Source of the DNA: an uncultured Anderseniella sp.
Lineage (GTDB): Bacteria > Pseudomonadota > Alphaproteobacteria > Rhizobiales > Aestuariivirgaceae
Reading direction: 5' to 3'
Assembly: GCA_947488295.1 (NCBI GenBank)
Contig: CANKYU010000002.1
Coordinates: forward strand, 186,001 to 250,000
Length of the DNA: 64,000 bases
The position numbers and the translations under genes were made by a program. Positions 1 through 9,139 of this stretch are shown piece after piece. Position 1 is the first letter of the stretch, and the number at the start of each line of letters is the position of its first letter. Below the pieces are notes generated by a model, which saw nothing but the letters and a program-made list of their open reading frames with translations, had not been told where the DNA came from and made no database searches.

Positions 1-705
1 TTTGACAGGCATGGGCGCGGGGTAACCCTGACCGCGACCGGTGAACGGCTGTTGCCCGTCGCGCACGATGTCACCCGCACCCTGTCGTCGGCCATGCGTG
101 AGCTGACATCAGACGGCCTGAACGGTAAACTGCGCCTCGGCATACCGGATGATCAGAACCAGCAGATGCTGGCACAGATCATCGCAGAGTTTGCCCAGTC
201 CCACCCTCTGGTCGAGCTTGAGGTATCGTGTGCGCTGAGCGCCGGATTTCCGGCCGCCATTGCATGCGGCGACATGGACATTGCCGTCTACGAGGTCGAG
301 CAGGCCGGCAGCGATCATGAAGTTTTGCGGACGGAAAAGACTTTCTGGATGATGTCGCGCCACCATGACCTGTTGCAACGCGATCCGCTGCCGGTCGCCC
401 TGTTTGACCGCGAATGCTGGTGGCGCGACGCGGCACTGGCGGCCCTGCAGGCGTCGGGCCGCGGGTTCCGGATTGTCTATTCGAGCCAGAGTGTGACCGG
501 TGTCGCCGCCGCCATTGAAGCGGGCGTCGCAATCGGGCTTCTTGGGCAATCGTCGCTGAACAACAATCTGAAATGCCTGGATGCGACGCACGGCTTTGCC
601 GCCATGCCAACATCAAAACTTGTTCTTGGAACCCGCTCCGGCGCCGACGATGCACCCGTGCAGGCAATGAAGTCGGCCATCCGGCAAGCGTTCGCGGCTT
701 CATGA
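1..705 (+). CDS. LysR-type transcriptional regulator, C-terminal part (5' end outside window)
   Basis: The frame is open from base 1 and already encodes the end of the winged helix-turn-helix domain (HGRGVTLTATGERLL, a typical LysR wing and linker helix), so the TTG at 52 is not the true start. The rest is the effector-binding domain, beginning with RLGIPDD. It closely resembles in layout the LysR protein at 45460-46335 (RFGTPDD at the same point, and similar wording through the second lobe), so the two look like paralogues. The next gene on the same strand is an AEC permease about 90 bases downstream, a possible target. The effector is unknown. Function as a DNA-binding regulator is clear from the family; everything more specific is inference. 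Confidence 0.9.
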   Translation, partial: FDRHGRGVTLTATGERLLPVAHDVTRTLSSAMRELTSDGLNGKLRLGIPDDQNQQMLAQIIAEFAQSHPLVELEVSCALSAGFPAAIACGDMDIAVYEVEQAGSDHEVLRTEKTFWMMSRHHDLLQRDPLPVALFDRECWWRDAALAALQASGRGFRIVYSSQSVTGVAAAIEAGVAIGLLGQSSLNNNLKCLDATHGFAAMPTSKLVLGTRSGADDAPVQAMKSAIRQAFAAS

Positions 706-797
706 GCCCCATGTGGCTTGCGGTCTAGCCAGCATGACTGCAATCGTCGTATTGCTGGTTTGACAACCCGTTCATCTCTCAGGGAGAAGACCGTCCA

Positions 798-1730
798 GTG
801 GGCAGTGCAACCGTCAACATCGTGCTGCCGCTGTTCGGTATCCTGCTGGCCGGGTATTTCGCCGGCCGTTCCGGCCTGTTCGGCGAGACCAGCAGTGCCG
901 TGCTGAACCGCTTCGTGTTCGTGGTTTCACTGCCTGCCCTGGTCTTTGTTTCGCTGTCGCGTGTAACTGTGGACCAGTTTTTCAACTGGCCGTTCCTGGG
1001 CACTCTGGGCGGCGGCATGCTGGCGACATATCTCATCTCCATGGCGGTGGCCCGGGTGGCGTTTCCCGGCGGCCTGACGCAACTCGGTCTGCACGGGCTG
1101 ACGGCAATGTATTCCAGCACCGGTTATATTGGATTGCCGATCCTGCTGATCGCGTTCGGAAACGAGGCTCTGGTTCCCGGTATCATCGGTGCGGTGATCA
1201 CCGGAGCCGTGTTCCTGCCGCTTGCGATCATCCTTGCCGAAGTCGATAACGGCGGCAAGGATCGGGCATTCAGCCTGACGCCGCTCATCAACGTGGCGCG
1301 AAATCCGATATTCATGGCAACCGCAGCAGGCCTGCTGGTTTCTGCCTCAGGGTTCGAACTTCCCAAGCCTGTAGGCACGTTCTGCGACCTGCTGGGCGGC
1401 GCATTCACCCCGTGCGCCCTGTTTTCGGCCGGGCTGTTCATGGTCGGATGTTCCGTCAAAGGCGATGGCCGGGAGATCGGCTGGCTGGTCGTGATGAAGC
1501 TGGCCATCCACCCGCTGATCACCTGGTGGCTGGCCTATCACGTGTTTGAACTCGACGGCATACTGCCCGCGGTCGCCGTCATACAGGCCGCCCTGCCCTG
1601 CGGCGTGCCGGTTTTCGTGCTGGCCCAGCAATACGGAACCTTCGTTGCCCGCGCCAACGCCGTTGTGGTGATTTCGACGGTGCTGTCGGTCATGACGCTG
1701 TCCGTTCTGCTTGGTGTGCTTGTCACGTAA
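798..1730 (+). CDS. AEC-family (auxin efflux carrier-like) permease
   Basis: A 310-residue, almost entirely hydrophobic protein of the usual length for bacterial AEC permeases, which have about ten membrane helices in two halves. Recognisable pieces are the start VNIVLPLFGILLAGYFAGR, the internal STGYIGLPILLIAFGNEA and, in the second half, AALPCGVPVFVLAQQYG, which match the family's two conserved half-sites. The start is GTG, preceded by an AGGGAGA-like Shine-Dalgarno sequence. Family members export or exchange small carboxylates or amino-acid-like anions; the substrate here cannot be read from sequence. It is preceded by a LysR gene on the same strand and ends 10 bases from the convergent EamA gene. 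Confidence 0.85.
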   Translation: MGSATVNIVLPLFGILLAGYFAGRSGLFGETSSAVLNRFVFVVSLPALVFVSLSRVTVDQFFNWPFLGTLGGGMLATYLISMAVARVAFPGGLTQLGLHGLTAMYSSTGYIGLPILLIAFGNEALVPGIIGAVITGAVFLPLAIILAEVDNGGKDRAFSLTPLINVARNPIFMATAAGLLVSASGFELPKPVGTFCDLLGGAFTPCALFSAGLFMVGCSVKGDGREIGWLVVMKLAIHPLITWWLAYHVFELDGILPAVAVIQAALPCGVPVFVLAQQYGTFVARANAVVVISTVLSVMTLSVLLGVLVT

Positions 1731-1740
1731 ACCGGCCGGG

Positions 1741-2682
1741 TCAGGACCGCTTCCTGCCGGTAAACGTGGCGCCGATGGCGGCGAACATGACGGCCGCTGC
1801 GGCAAGCAGGCCATGTGCTTCAATGGTTTCACTGAGTAACACGGCGCCGACAATCATGGCCACGACGGGCTCAATGGCCAGGATGATGCCATGCTTGCGC
1901 AGCGGCATGGTTTTCAGGGCCTCAAACTCCAGAACCGTTGGTATGGTTGTCGACAGAACCGCAACACCGAGCACGACCAGCAGCACTGTCGGTGCGACCT
2001 GTAGAATGTCTGCGCTGAAAACGGCAAACGGTGCCAGCACCAGGGCTGCCACAATCATTGCCGGCGACAGGCCGCTGCCACCGGGAAAAACGCGCCCGAC
2101 CCGGACACTCAGAATAATGAAGGCGGCCCATGCACCCCCGGTGATGGCGGCAAACAACACGCCCCACGGGTCCAGCCCGCTGCCTATGTCCGGCGTGAGC
2201 AAGGCAAGGCCAAGCCCGGCGAGCGCGATCCACAGAAAGTCAACCGGCCGCCTGGAGCTGAAAACCGCCACTCCAAGCGGTCCCAAAAACTCGATAGTCA
2301 CCGCAGTCCCCAACGGAATGCGGGCAATTGCATGGAAGAAGCACAGGGTCTGTACAGCAATGACGCAGCCAAACAAGACGACGAGCCCGGCATTCCTGCG
2401 CAAGGTCGCGTCGAAAACCGGTGGGGCTGCGATCGCCACCAGAACGGCGCCGAACGCCACTCTCAGAAACACGGTGCCGTTTGGTCCCAGTGTAGAGAAC
2501 AGATGGATTGCCAGCACCGCGCCGAGCTGCACTGAAATGATTGCGAGCAGCAGCAGGCCGGTCGGCGGGATGGTGCCGAGTACCCGCGACATGGCGCGCG
2601 TCAGGGATTTCCAGCCCGGCGGACCGGGGAAACCACAACTGGAGACGGTTGCTCCAGCCAAACCCTGTCGAGTGTCTGCCAT
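1741..2682 (-). CDS. EamA-family transporter (RhtA-like amino-acid or metabolite exporter)
   Basis: Inner-membrane protein of about 313 residues with two five-helix halves as in the drug/metabolite transporter superfamily. The stretches LGPNGTVFLRVAFGA and ARIPLGTAVTIEFLGPLGVA are typical of the RhtA threonine/homoserine exporter subgroup, with the second half repeating the pattern near ALKTMPLRKHGIILAIEPVVA. The frame is open further upstream but would run into rnhB on the other strand. I chose the ATG at 2682 because GGGAA lies nine bases before it; the ATG at 2592 (MSRVLGTIPP, 283 residues) is a fair alternative and gives the more usual N-terminus. Substrate is not known. It is divergent from rnhB and convergent with the AEC gene. 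Confidence 0.8.
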   Translation of the reverse strand: MADTRQGLAGATVSSCGFPGPPGWKSLTRAMSRVLGTIPPTGLLLLAIISVQLGAVLAIHLFSTLGPNGTVFLRVAFGAVLVAIAAPPVFDATLRRNAGLVVLFGCVIAVQTLCFFHAIARIPLGTAVTIEFLGPLGVAVFSSRRPVDFLWIALAGLGLALLTPDIGSGLDPWGVLFAAITGGAWAAFIILSVRVGRVFPGGSGLSPAMIVAALVLAPFAVFSADILQVAPTVLLVVLGVAVLSTTIPTVLEFEALKTMPLRKHGIILAIEPVVAMIVGAVLLSETIEAHGLLAAAAVMFAAIGATFTGRKRS

Positions 2683-2824
2683 CGGTGACGGTTCCCGCCG
2701 ACTGTGAGTTCCTGCAGCAACCAGCAGACCATGAAACACAAGAACCTGGCAACGCTGCATCGTCACAATGCCGGCAGGCGGACTGACCGGGCAAACAGCT
2801 ATCGCATCTGCAGCAGCATTCGCT

Positions 2825-3472
2825 ATGATCGCGCAAATGGCGATTCGATCTGCAACACAACCTGACTTCACCCTGGAGCGTGCCGCGCTTGATAACGGTG
2901 CGCGCCTGGTTGCCGGCGTCGACGAAGCCGGCCGTGGCCCGCTTGCCGGTCCTGTCGTTGCCGCCGCAGTCATCCTCAATCCGGACCGGATTCCTCAGGG
3001 CCTGAACGACAGCAAGAAGCTCTCCGAACAGGCCCGCGACGCGCTGTTTGCGGAAATCCTGGCAACGGCCGATATCGGGGTCGGGGTGGCAGACGTTGCC
3101 CGCATAGACGAGATGAATATCCTGTGGGCAACAATGTGGGCCATGGCGCAGGCGATTGGCGACCTTGAACAGCAACCCGGCCTGGCGCTCATTGACGGCA
3201 ACCGGTGCCCGAAACTTTCCTGTCCCGCCGACGCGATCGTCAAAGGCGACGCGAAATCCGTGTCCGTTGCCGCAGCGTCCATTGTCGCCAAGGTCACGCG
3301 CGACCGGATCATGGCAACCCTTGACCGGCAACTGCCTGAATACGGTTTTGCCCGCCACAAGGGCTACGGCACAGCTTTTCACCTCGAAATGCTGGCCCTT
3401 CACGGCGCCTCACCACACCATCGCAGCTCGTTTGCCCCGGTGCGCAAGGCACTGTCCGCTACAGTACGTTAA
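2825..3472 (+). CDS. rnhB: Ribonuclease HII
   Basis: Cleaves the RNA strand of RNA-DNA hybrids and removes single ribonucleotides from DNA. The family signature [11 protein letters not shown] sits at residues 33-43 and supplies the first two acidic metal ligands; ALIDGN further on and the [21 protein letters not shown] block are also diagnostic. About 215 residues, the normal size. Two close ATG codons (2825 and 2837) are possible starts and neither has a strong Shine-Dalgarno sequence. The stop codon overlaps a CtrA-like box that belongs to the downstream ccrM gene. rnhB next to ccrM is a familiar alphaproteobacterial pairing. Confidence 0.95.
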   Translation: MIAQMAIRSATQPDFTLERAALDNGARLVAGVDEAGRGPLAGPVVAAAVILNPDRIPQGLNDSKKLSEQARDALFAEILATADIGVGVADVARIDEMNILWATMWAMAQAIGDLEQQPGLALIDGNRCPKLSCPADAIVKGDAKSVSVAAASIVAKVTRDRIMATLDRQLPEYGFARHKGYGTAFHLEMLALHGASPHHRSSFAPVRKALSATVR

Positions 3473-3483
3473 CCATTTATTAG
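3469..3483 (+). promoter_or_regulatory. Candidate CtrA-binding box upstream of ccrM
   Basis: The sequence TTAA, seven bases (ccattta), then TTAG matches the CtrA recognition pattern TTAA-N7-TTAA at seven of eight positions. It overlaps the rnhB stop codon and lies upstream of the GANTC cluster and of ccrM. In Caulobacter the ccrM promoter is a known CtrA target, so position and context fit. A single match of this kind can occur by chance; binding is inferred. Confidence 0.5.
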
Positions 3484-3489
3484 GAATTT

Positions 3490-4736
<1,247 letters not shown>

Positions 4737-4739
4737 GCC

Positions 4740-5234
4740 ATGGGTATCCGGGTGCGCCCAGCAGTTCGCGATGACGCGCCCGGCATCTGTATTGTCTACA
4801 ATCAGGGTATCGAGGACCGCATCGCCACCTTTGAAACGCAAACCCGTTCGCCCGATGACATCACCCACTGGCTTGGCGACGACGCTTGTCCCGTTGTCGT
4901 GGCCGAGGAAGACGGCCACATCCTCGGTTTTGCCTCAACCAGCGCCTACAGCACCCGGGAATGCTATGCGGGCATCCGCGAGTTTTCCATCTATGTGCAC
5001 CGCGAGGCAAAACGGCGCGGCATAGCGCGCAAGCTGCTTGTCGCCCTGTGCGACGCCGCCGCCAAAGCCGGGTGCTGGAAACTCACATCGCGTATTTTCC
5101 CGGAAAACACGGCCAGCCTGGAACTGTGCAAGTCGCTGGGTTTCCGCGTTGTCGGCACCCATCTTCGCCACGCCAAACTTGAGGGTGAATGGCGCGATGT
5201 GGTGACCGTCGAGCGATTGCTGGATCAGGGCTAA
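4740..5234 (+). CDS. GNAT N-acetyltransferase, phosphinothricin/arsinothricin acetyltransferase-like
   Basis: 164 residues with the complete GNAT fold. The start IRVRPAVRDDAPGICIVYNQ, followed by GIEDRIATFET, is characteristic of the Pat/Bar-ArsN1 group that acetylates the amino group of glutamate analogues such as phosphinothricin or arsinothricin; REAKRRGIARKLL is the acetyl-CoA loop and ENTASLELCKSLGFRVVG the usual C-terminal signature. The ATG is three bases after the ccrM stop, so the two are almost surely co-transcribed. The substrate is inferred from the family; other small amines are possible. The fosfomycin-resistance-like gene follows on the opposite strand. Confidence 0.8.
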   Translation: MGIRVRPAVRDDAPGICIVYNQGIEDRIATFETQTRSPDDITHWLGDDACPVVVAEEDGHILGFASTSAYSTRECYAGIREFSIYVHREAKRRGIARKLLVALCDAAAKAGCWKLTSRIFPENTASLELCKSLGFRVVGTHLRHAKLEGEWRDVVTVERLLDQG

Positions 5235-5357
5235 TGAACCCCTTACGGGCCAGCTAACACCTTGACTGGAATTTGCGAAACCCGGTTCTTGTTCAAATAG
5301 CCGCAAACAGTGTTTGCAGATCCAAACTGACCAATGCAGAGGTGCATCGAAAACCCA

Positions 5358-5765
5358 CTATTTCTCCTCATCGTAGCGACGGAGGCGTTCTTCCAATGTG
5401 CCACTGTGAAGTTCAAACATGTGATTGTCATAGTCGTAGAAGTAAATTGAACGTCCTTCGCCCTCTACCCTTGAACGGCCTTCTCGAACTTTAAGCCCCA
5501 ATGCGCGAATTCGTTGCAGCCGATCCTCGTATTCAGCCGGGCCCATCTTAAATGCGACATGGTTATAAGTCTGGTCTGGCAAGGCTTCACCTTCCATAGT
5601 AGCAATCCAAACGCCTCCTATATCGAAAAACCGCTCTTTCGAGAGAGAAAACGTTTCATCGCCACTGTCGTAGATTTTCTTCGCGTCAAACACTTCTGTC
5701 AGTAGCTTTTCCATCTTGTCGAGGTCGCTAACTATGAAGGTGATGTGACTAAGGCCTTCGATCAC
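5358..5765 (-). CDS. fosX: FosX-type fosfomycin hydrolase (VOC superfamily)
   Basis: A 135-residue vicinal-oxygen-chelate protein that strongly resembles FosX, the Mn-dependent epoxide hydrolase that opens fosfomycin with water. Candidate metal ligands are His7 (GLSHITFIV), the histidine in YNHVAF and the glutamate in MFELHSG. The diagnostic FosX stretches SGDETFSLSKERFF, GEGRSIYFYDYDNH and SGTLEERLRRY are all present. The start is GTG with TTAGGA about ten bases upstream. Base composition looks less GC-rich than ccrM next door, which would fit lateral acquisition. Related VOC proteins can have other substrates, but the match over the whole length makes FosX the best call. Confidence 0.88.
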   Translation of the reverse strand: MIEGLSHITFIVSDLDKMEKLLTEVFDAKKIYDSGDETFSLSKERFFDIGGVWIATMEGEALPDQTYNHVAFKMGPAEYEDRLQRIRALGLKVREGRSRVEGEGRSIYFYDYDNHMFELHSGTLEERLRRYDEEK

Positions 5766-5972
5766 CGCTCAGTTCCTAACCTGTCAATTTCCGGCGAAAG
5801 AAGCATAGCTGGCATCGGGTTGCCGCTTTGGGCGACGGGTGTGACGAGAATTCGGAATGAGTAGAAAGAGCTGGCCTGCCACATGGGCCCTGTACAATTT
5901 CGTTTCGAAGTTCGACGCCTTGAATCCTCAATTTTGGTTGACCGGAGTCGACCTCCCGAACCTGGCTACCAA

Positions 5973-6356
5973 CTAGTCGACGATTGTGGTTTTCCGGCTT
6001 TGATATAGCAAGATCAAGGCGGCAACAGCCGGAACTGTCTGCAACATCAGCGTTTTGATCGTAACGGTCACAGCACCAAATATCCCGGCGACTGCCACAA
6101 AAACAAGGAAACACACGGCAATGTTCGTCTGCCATCTTGCCTCCTTGATGAGCAAAGACCAAACGAGACCGGCAGCAAGAAATGCATTGTACAATCCCTG
6201 GTTGGCTGCCATTTGAACTGTCTGCCCAAACAGGTCTGCGGGGAGTGTTGTGAATATCTGCGGACCGCGGGTTTGCCATGCGAATATTTCGAACCATGCT
6301 ATGTAAAAATGCAGCAGAGATATTGCTGCGATCAGTATCCTGGCTGCAGTCAGCAC
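5973..6356 (-). CDS. DUF1304-family four-helix membrane protein
   Basis: 127 residues with four predicted membrane segments: near 5-25, 48-68, 75-97 and 100-118. The first helix with HFYIAWFEIFAW and the following NQGLYNAFLAAGLVW are the recognisable DUF1304 features. No catalytic residues are apparent and the biological role of the family is not established. The start is GTG with AGGGAGA seven to twelve bases upstream. It is divergent from the ArsR/OYE operon, so the 170-base gap at 6357-6524 serves both directions. About 200 bases (5766-5972) with no evident gene separate it from fosX. Confidence 0.75.
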   Translation of the reverse strand: MLTAARILIAAISLLHFYIAWFEIFAWQTRGPQIFTTLPADLFGQTVQMAANQGLYNAFLAAGLVWSLLIKEARWQTNIAVCFLVFVAVAGIFGAVTVTIKTLMLQTVPAVAALILLYQSRKTTIVD

Positions 6357-6488
6357 GGTGATTCTCCCTCTTGATGACAGTGTAGCTGTATTGGTGCGCT
6401 CGTTCTACGGAGACAGTGCCTTGGCGCGCGCAGTCGCAAGACGGGTGACTGACGGTATCATGGGCCGCGCCAAACCAACTATTACTAC

Positions 6489-6522
6489 TTGACATTGAAA
6501 TGATAAATCGAGATATCTCGAT
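6489..6522 (+). promoter_or_regulatory. Promoter and palindromic operator of the ArsR-OYE operon
   Basis: TTGACA at 6489-6494 is a consensus -35 element; 17 bases later GATATC (6512-6517) is a weak -10 candidate. Overlapping the -10 is a perfect 16-base palindrome, ATCGAGATATCTCGAT at 6507-6522, ending two bases before the ATG of the ArsR gene. A repressor bound there would block RNA polymerase, so autoregulation by the ArsR protein is likely. With this promoter spacing transcription would start at or next to the ATG, giving a leaderless mRNA. Confidence 0.65.
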
Positions 6523-6524
6523 AT

Positions 6525-6833
6525 ATGAACATAGATAAAGCTATCGCAGCTCTCAACAACCCGGTCCGCCGCCAGATTCTGGTCTGGCTCAGGGACCGAT
6601 CGAATTTCCCGCCTGCACTGCCTGAACATGCAGACCTGGACGGTGTGTGCGTGGGCTACATCCAGGCAAAGGCAGACCTGTCACAGTCCACCATCTCCAG
6701 CTATATGGGACTGTTGAAAGACGCGGGCCTCGTGGTGTCCGCGCGGCATGGACAATGGACTTTCTACCGGCGTGACGAAACGGCGATTGCGGCCATGATG
6801 AAGCAGCTTGCCGATGAGGTGCTGTCGCCATGA
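6525..6833 (+). CDS. ArsR-family winged-helix repressor
   Basis: A 102-residue protein starting MNIDKAIAALNNPVRRQILVWL, the usual ArsR opening helix, with the recognition-helix region ADLSQSTISSYMGLLKDAGLV and the wing ARHGQWTFYRRDE. The metal-binding ELCVCDL motif of arsenic-type members is absent; one cysteine occurs in GVCVGY. The signal may therefore be a reactive electrophile or another metabolite, which is inference. There is no Shine-Dalgarno sequence before the ATG, which directly follows a palindromic operator. It overlaps the downstream oxidoreductase by four bases (ATGA), so the two are translationally coupled and probably co-regulated. Confidence 0.88.
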   Translation: MNIDKAIAALNNPVRRQILVWLRDRSNFPPALPEHADLDGVCVGYIQAKADLSQSTISSYMGLLKDAGLVVSARHGQWTFYRRDETAIAAMMKQLADEVLSP

Positions 6834-8038
6834 TAGGGCAAAACCTCACGCTGCCGAACGGCGTGGTTCTGAACAATCGTATCGTCAAATCGGCAATGTC
6901 TGAAGCATTGGCAGATGCATCCAACAACCCGACGCCGGAGCTGACTGCGCTGTTCGAACGATGGGGTGCGGGCGGTGCGGGACTGCTGATCACCGGCAAC
7001 ACGCCGGTCGACCGCCAGCACCTTGAACATGCCGGCAACTTCGCACTTGACGATCTGTCCGACATGGCACGGGTCGCAGACCTTGCCAGCGCGGCAAAGA
7101 GCGGCGGGGCAAAGGTGCTGGCACAGCTTGCCCATGCCGGGCGCCAGACACCTGAAGCCATCAATCCTCATCCTGTATCCGTGTCCGGTCTGCGGCTGGA
7201 TCTGCAGGGCTATGGTGACCCCGTTTCGGCAAGCGATGCTGACTTTGACAAAGTCATCGCGAAATTCGTGACCTCCGCCACGCTGGCTCAAAGCGCAGGT
7301 TTTGATGGTGTCGAAATTCATGCAGCCCACGGGTATCTCTTGAGTTCGGCCCTGTCACCGCGCATCAATACGCGTCAGGACAAATGGGGCGGATCGCTTG
7401 AGAACCGCGCAAGACTGGCAATTTCGGTGGTACGTGCCGTCCGCGCAGCGGTCAGAGCCGACTTCATTGTTGCGGTGAAGCTCAATTCCTCCGATTTCCA
7501 GAAAGGCGGCTTTGATCATCATGACAGCGTCAAAGTGGCCGTCATGCTGGAGGCTGAAGGGGTTGATTTCATCGAAATTTCCGGCGGGACATTTGAAACT
7601 CCAACAGCGTATCAGCACACCTCCAAACGCCGGTCGACCGCAGCCCGCGAGGGATACTTCCTCGACTACGCGGCGGCCATGAAATCGGCCCTCACCATCC
7701 CGCTGATGGTGACAGGCGGTTTCAGGTCTGCGGACGTGATGAACACCGCCATTGCCGCCAACAAGACCGATCTTGTCGGTATCGGCCGTCCATTCATCAT
7801 CGACCCGGAGTTTCCATCAAAACTGTTATCCGGTTCAATCGCCGCTGCATCGGCTGTTGAGCGCGATTTTCCGCCGGCCGACGAACTTCCCAGAGGCGCT
7901 GTTCTGAACTGGTTCTGTACCCAGTTGGCTCATCTGGCACACAATGGCCGGCCAGACCTGGAGCTCTCCGTGGAGGACGGTCACCAGCAGTATCTGGAGA
8001 GGATCGTGAAAGCCACGCGCCGATGGCAGCAACATTGA
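6830..8038 (+). CDS. Old Yellow Enzyme family NADH:flavin oxidoreductase
   Basis: 402-residue FMN-dependent TIM-barrel ene-reductase of the NADH oxidase/2,4-dienoyl-CoA reductase N-terminal type. The early NGVVLNNRIVKSAMSE block, KVLAQLAHAGRQ, GFDGVEIHAAHGYLLSSALSP (substrate-binding histidines) and the phosphate-binding VTGGFRSADV plus DLVGIGRPFI give the barrel in order. The C-terminal iron-sulfur and Rossmann domains of dienoyl-CoA reductase are missing, so it is a stand-alone flavoenzyme. Such enzymes reduce activated double bonds of enones or nitro compounds; the natural substrate is unknown. Being under an ArsR-type repressor suggests induction by a toxic electrophile. It overlaps the next gene by 16 bases. 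Confidence 0.88.
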   Translation: MIGQNLTLPNGVVLNNRIVKSAMSEALADASNNPTPELTALFERWGAGGAGLLITGNTPVDRQHLEHAGNFALDDLSDMARVADLASAAKSGGAKVLAQLAHAGRQTPEAINPHPVSVSGLRLDLQGYGDPVSASDADFDKVIAKFVTSATLAQSAGFDGVEIHAAHGYLLSSALSPRINTRQDKWGGSLENRARLAISVVRAVRAAVRADFIVAVKLNSSDFQKGGFDHHDSVKVAVMLEAEGVDFIEISGGTFETPTAYQHTSKRRSTAAREGYFLDYAAAMKSALTIPLMVTGGFRSADVMNTAIAANKTDLVGIGRPFIIDPEFPSKLLSGSIAAASAVERDFPPADELPRGAVLNWFCTQLAHLAHNGRPDLELSVEDGHQQYLERIVKATRRWQQH

Positions 8039-8517
8039 AAAACCAGATCACCTTTACCCGATTGCCCGAAATTGAAGCGGACGAAATAATTACTCACATG
8101 TCCGACCCTCGTGTCGGCGAGCACATGCCGCTTGTGACGTTCGAATGGGACGAGGCCGCAGTGGCAAAGTTCATTGCGACCAAGGAAGAGTGCTGGAACC
8201 GTGACGGGCTCGGGCACTGGGCGATATTGTGCAACGGCAGATATGTCGGCTGGGGAGGCTTTCAGAAAGAAGGTGATGAGTGGGACTACGGCCTGGTTCT
8301 AAAGCCGGACTCGTTTGGACTGGGCATACCCGTAACAAGGAAAGCAATTGAATTTGCCGTTGCAGACGAGCGTATCGCGTTCATGACCATGCTTGTACCG
8401 CCGTCTCGAAAAAACCTGGGAGCGCTTGCAAGGCTCGGGGCAAGGTTTGTCGATGAAACGGAATACGATGGTGCGAAATTTCTCAAATATCGACTTGAAA
8501 CCACTCAGACAAGCTGA
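8023..8517 (+). CDS. GNAT acetyltransferase, RimJ-like
   Basis: 164 residues with a GNAT pattern: FTRLPEIEADEIITHMSDPRV at the N-terminus, HWAILCNGRYVGWGGFQ for the central strands, and SRKNLGALARLGARFVDETEY as the C-terminal motif. It resembles the RimJ/L type that modifies protein N-termini or small amines. The start codon lies inside the end of the OYE gene, so it is the third gene of the ArsR operon, though a separate initiation inside the OYE gene cannot be excluded. A decayed copy of its C-terminal motif occurs at about 11260-11360. Confidence 0.75.
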   Translation: MAATLKNQITFTRLPEIEADEIITHMSDPRVGEHMPLVTFEWDEAAVAKFIATKEECWNRDGLGHWAILCNGRYVGWGGFQKEGDEWDYGLVLKPDSFGLGIPVTRKAIEFAVADERIAFMTMLVPPSRKNLGALARLGARFVDETEYDGAKFLKYRLETTQTS

Positions 8518-8607
8518 CCCTTCCTGGCGGCGCAGCGAACGGCTGCTATGAGCCGGATACAGACGTGTTATCGAGGTCTTGTGCAAATGCGCCAACACCA
8601 GTGGTCA

Positions 8608-9114
8608 TTAACACAGTGACTCTATCTCATCATTACTGAGAACACCCGGAACGACAACATAGGGCACAGGGAACTGGCCAGCTGCTGCAGTTCCAAGCCA
8701 GTTCACCAGACGGCCAGGTCCTTTTTGAGACGTGGAGGCCCCAAGGACCAGAAATCCGATGTCCTGATCTTCGTTGATCAATCCAATGACTTCATCTTCA
8801 ATTTTGCCAGAGCGGACGATCTCTTCGATTTCCAGGTTTTCCAGGCCCGACTGGTCGAGCTTTCGCTGATACAGACGGAACACGGCGGCGGACTTTCGCT
8901 CCTGTTCTTGCCTGTGAGTTGCCTCGACTGAAGACCAGTGCTGAAATTCCACCGGTTCAATGACGTACAAGATAGCCAGTGAACTTCCGGTGTTGCGCGC
9001 ACGAAAAGCCGCAAAGTAAATCGCTTGCTCACATTCAGGTGTTTCATCAGCTATGACCAGGAACTTTCGTTTGTGCCCTGGTTCATGAATGCTCCGTTTG
9101 GTATGCGATGCCAT
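8608..9114 (-). CDS. Universal stress protein (UspA family)
   Basis: 168 residues, one Usp domain. KRKFLVIADETPECEQAIYFAA is the first strand and helix; the nucleotide-loop region reads LVLGASTSQKGPGRLVNWLG rather than the strict G-x2-G-x9-G-S/T of ATP-binding members, so binding is possible but uncertain. It ends in PYVVVPGVLSND, typical of the final strand. It is the last gene of a minus-strand run TSUP permease - TIGR02186 protein - Usp, with only 25 bases between it and its upstream neighbour. The same three families commonly sit together in Alphaproteobacteria, which supports co-function in a stress- or sulfur-related response; that link is inference. Confidence 0.85.
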   Translation of the reverse strand: MASHTKRSIHEPGHKRKFLVIADETPECEQAIYFAAFRARNTGSSLAILYVIEPVEFQHWSSVEATHRQEQERKSAAVFRLYQRKLDQSGLENLEIEEIVRSGKIEDEVIGLINEDQDIGFLVLGASTSQKGPGRLVNWLGTAAAGQFPVPYVVVPGVLSNDEIESLC

Positions 9115-9139
9115 TTAGATACCTTTCAAACCAGCAGTA

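Noticed and set aside
1766-2707. Long plus-strand open frame (over 300 codons) across the EamA transporter gene
   Set aside because: Antisense shadow: Thr/Ala/Pro/Arg-rich chance product with no motif, while the minus strand encodes a clear transporter.
2240-3403. 387-codon minus-strand frame covering rnhB and part of the EamA gene
   Set aside because: It crosses two real genes in the wrong frame and has a random-looking Cys/Arg-rich product.
5776-6495. 239-codon minus-strand frame over the DUF1304 gene
   Set aside because: Out of frame with the well-supported DUF1304 membrane protein; Cys/Arg/Ser-rich product typical of a shadow.
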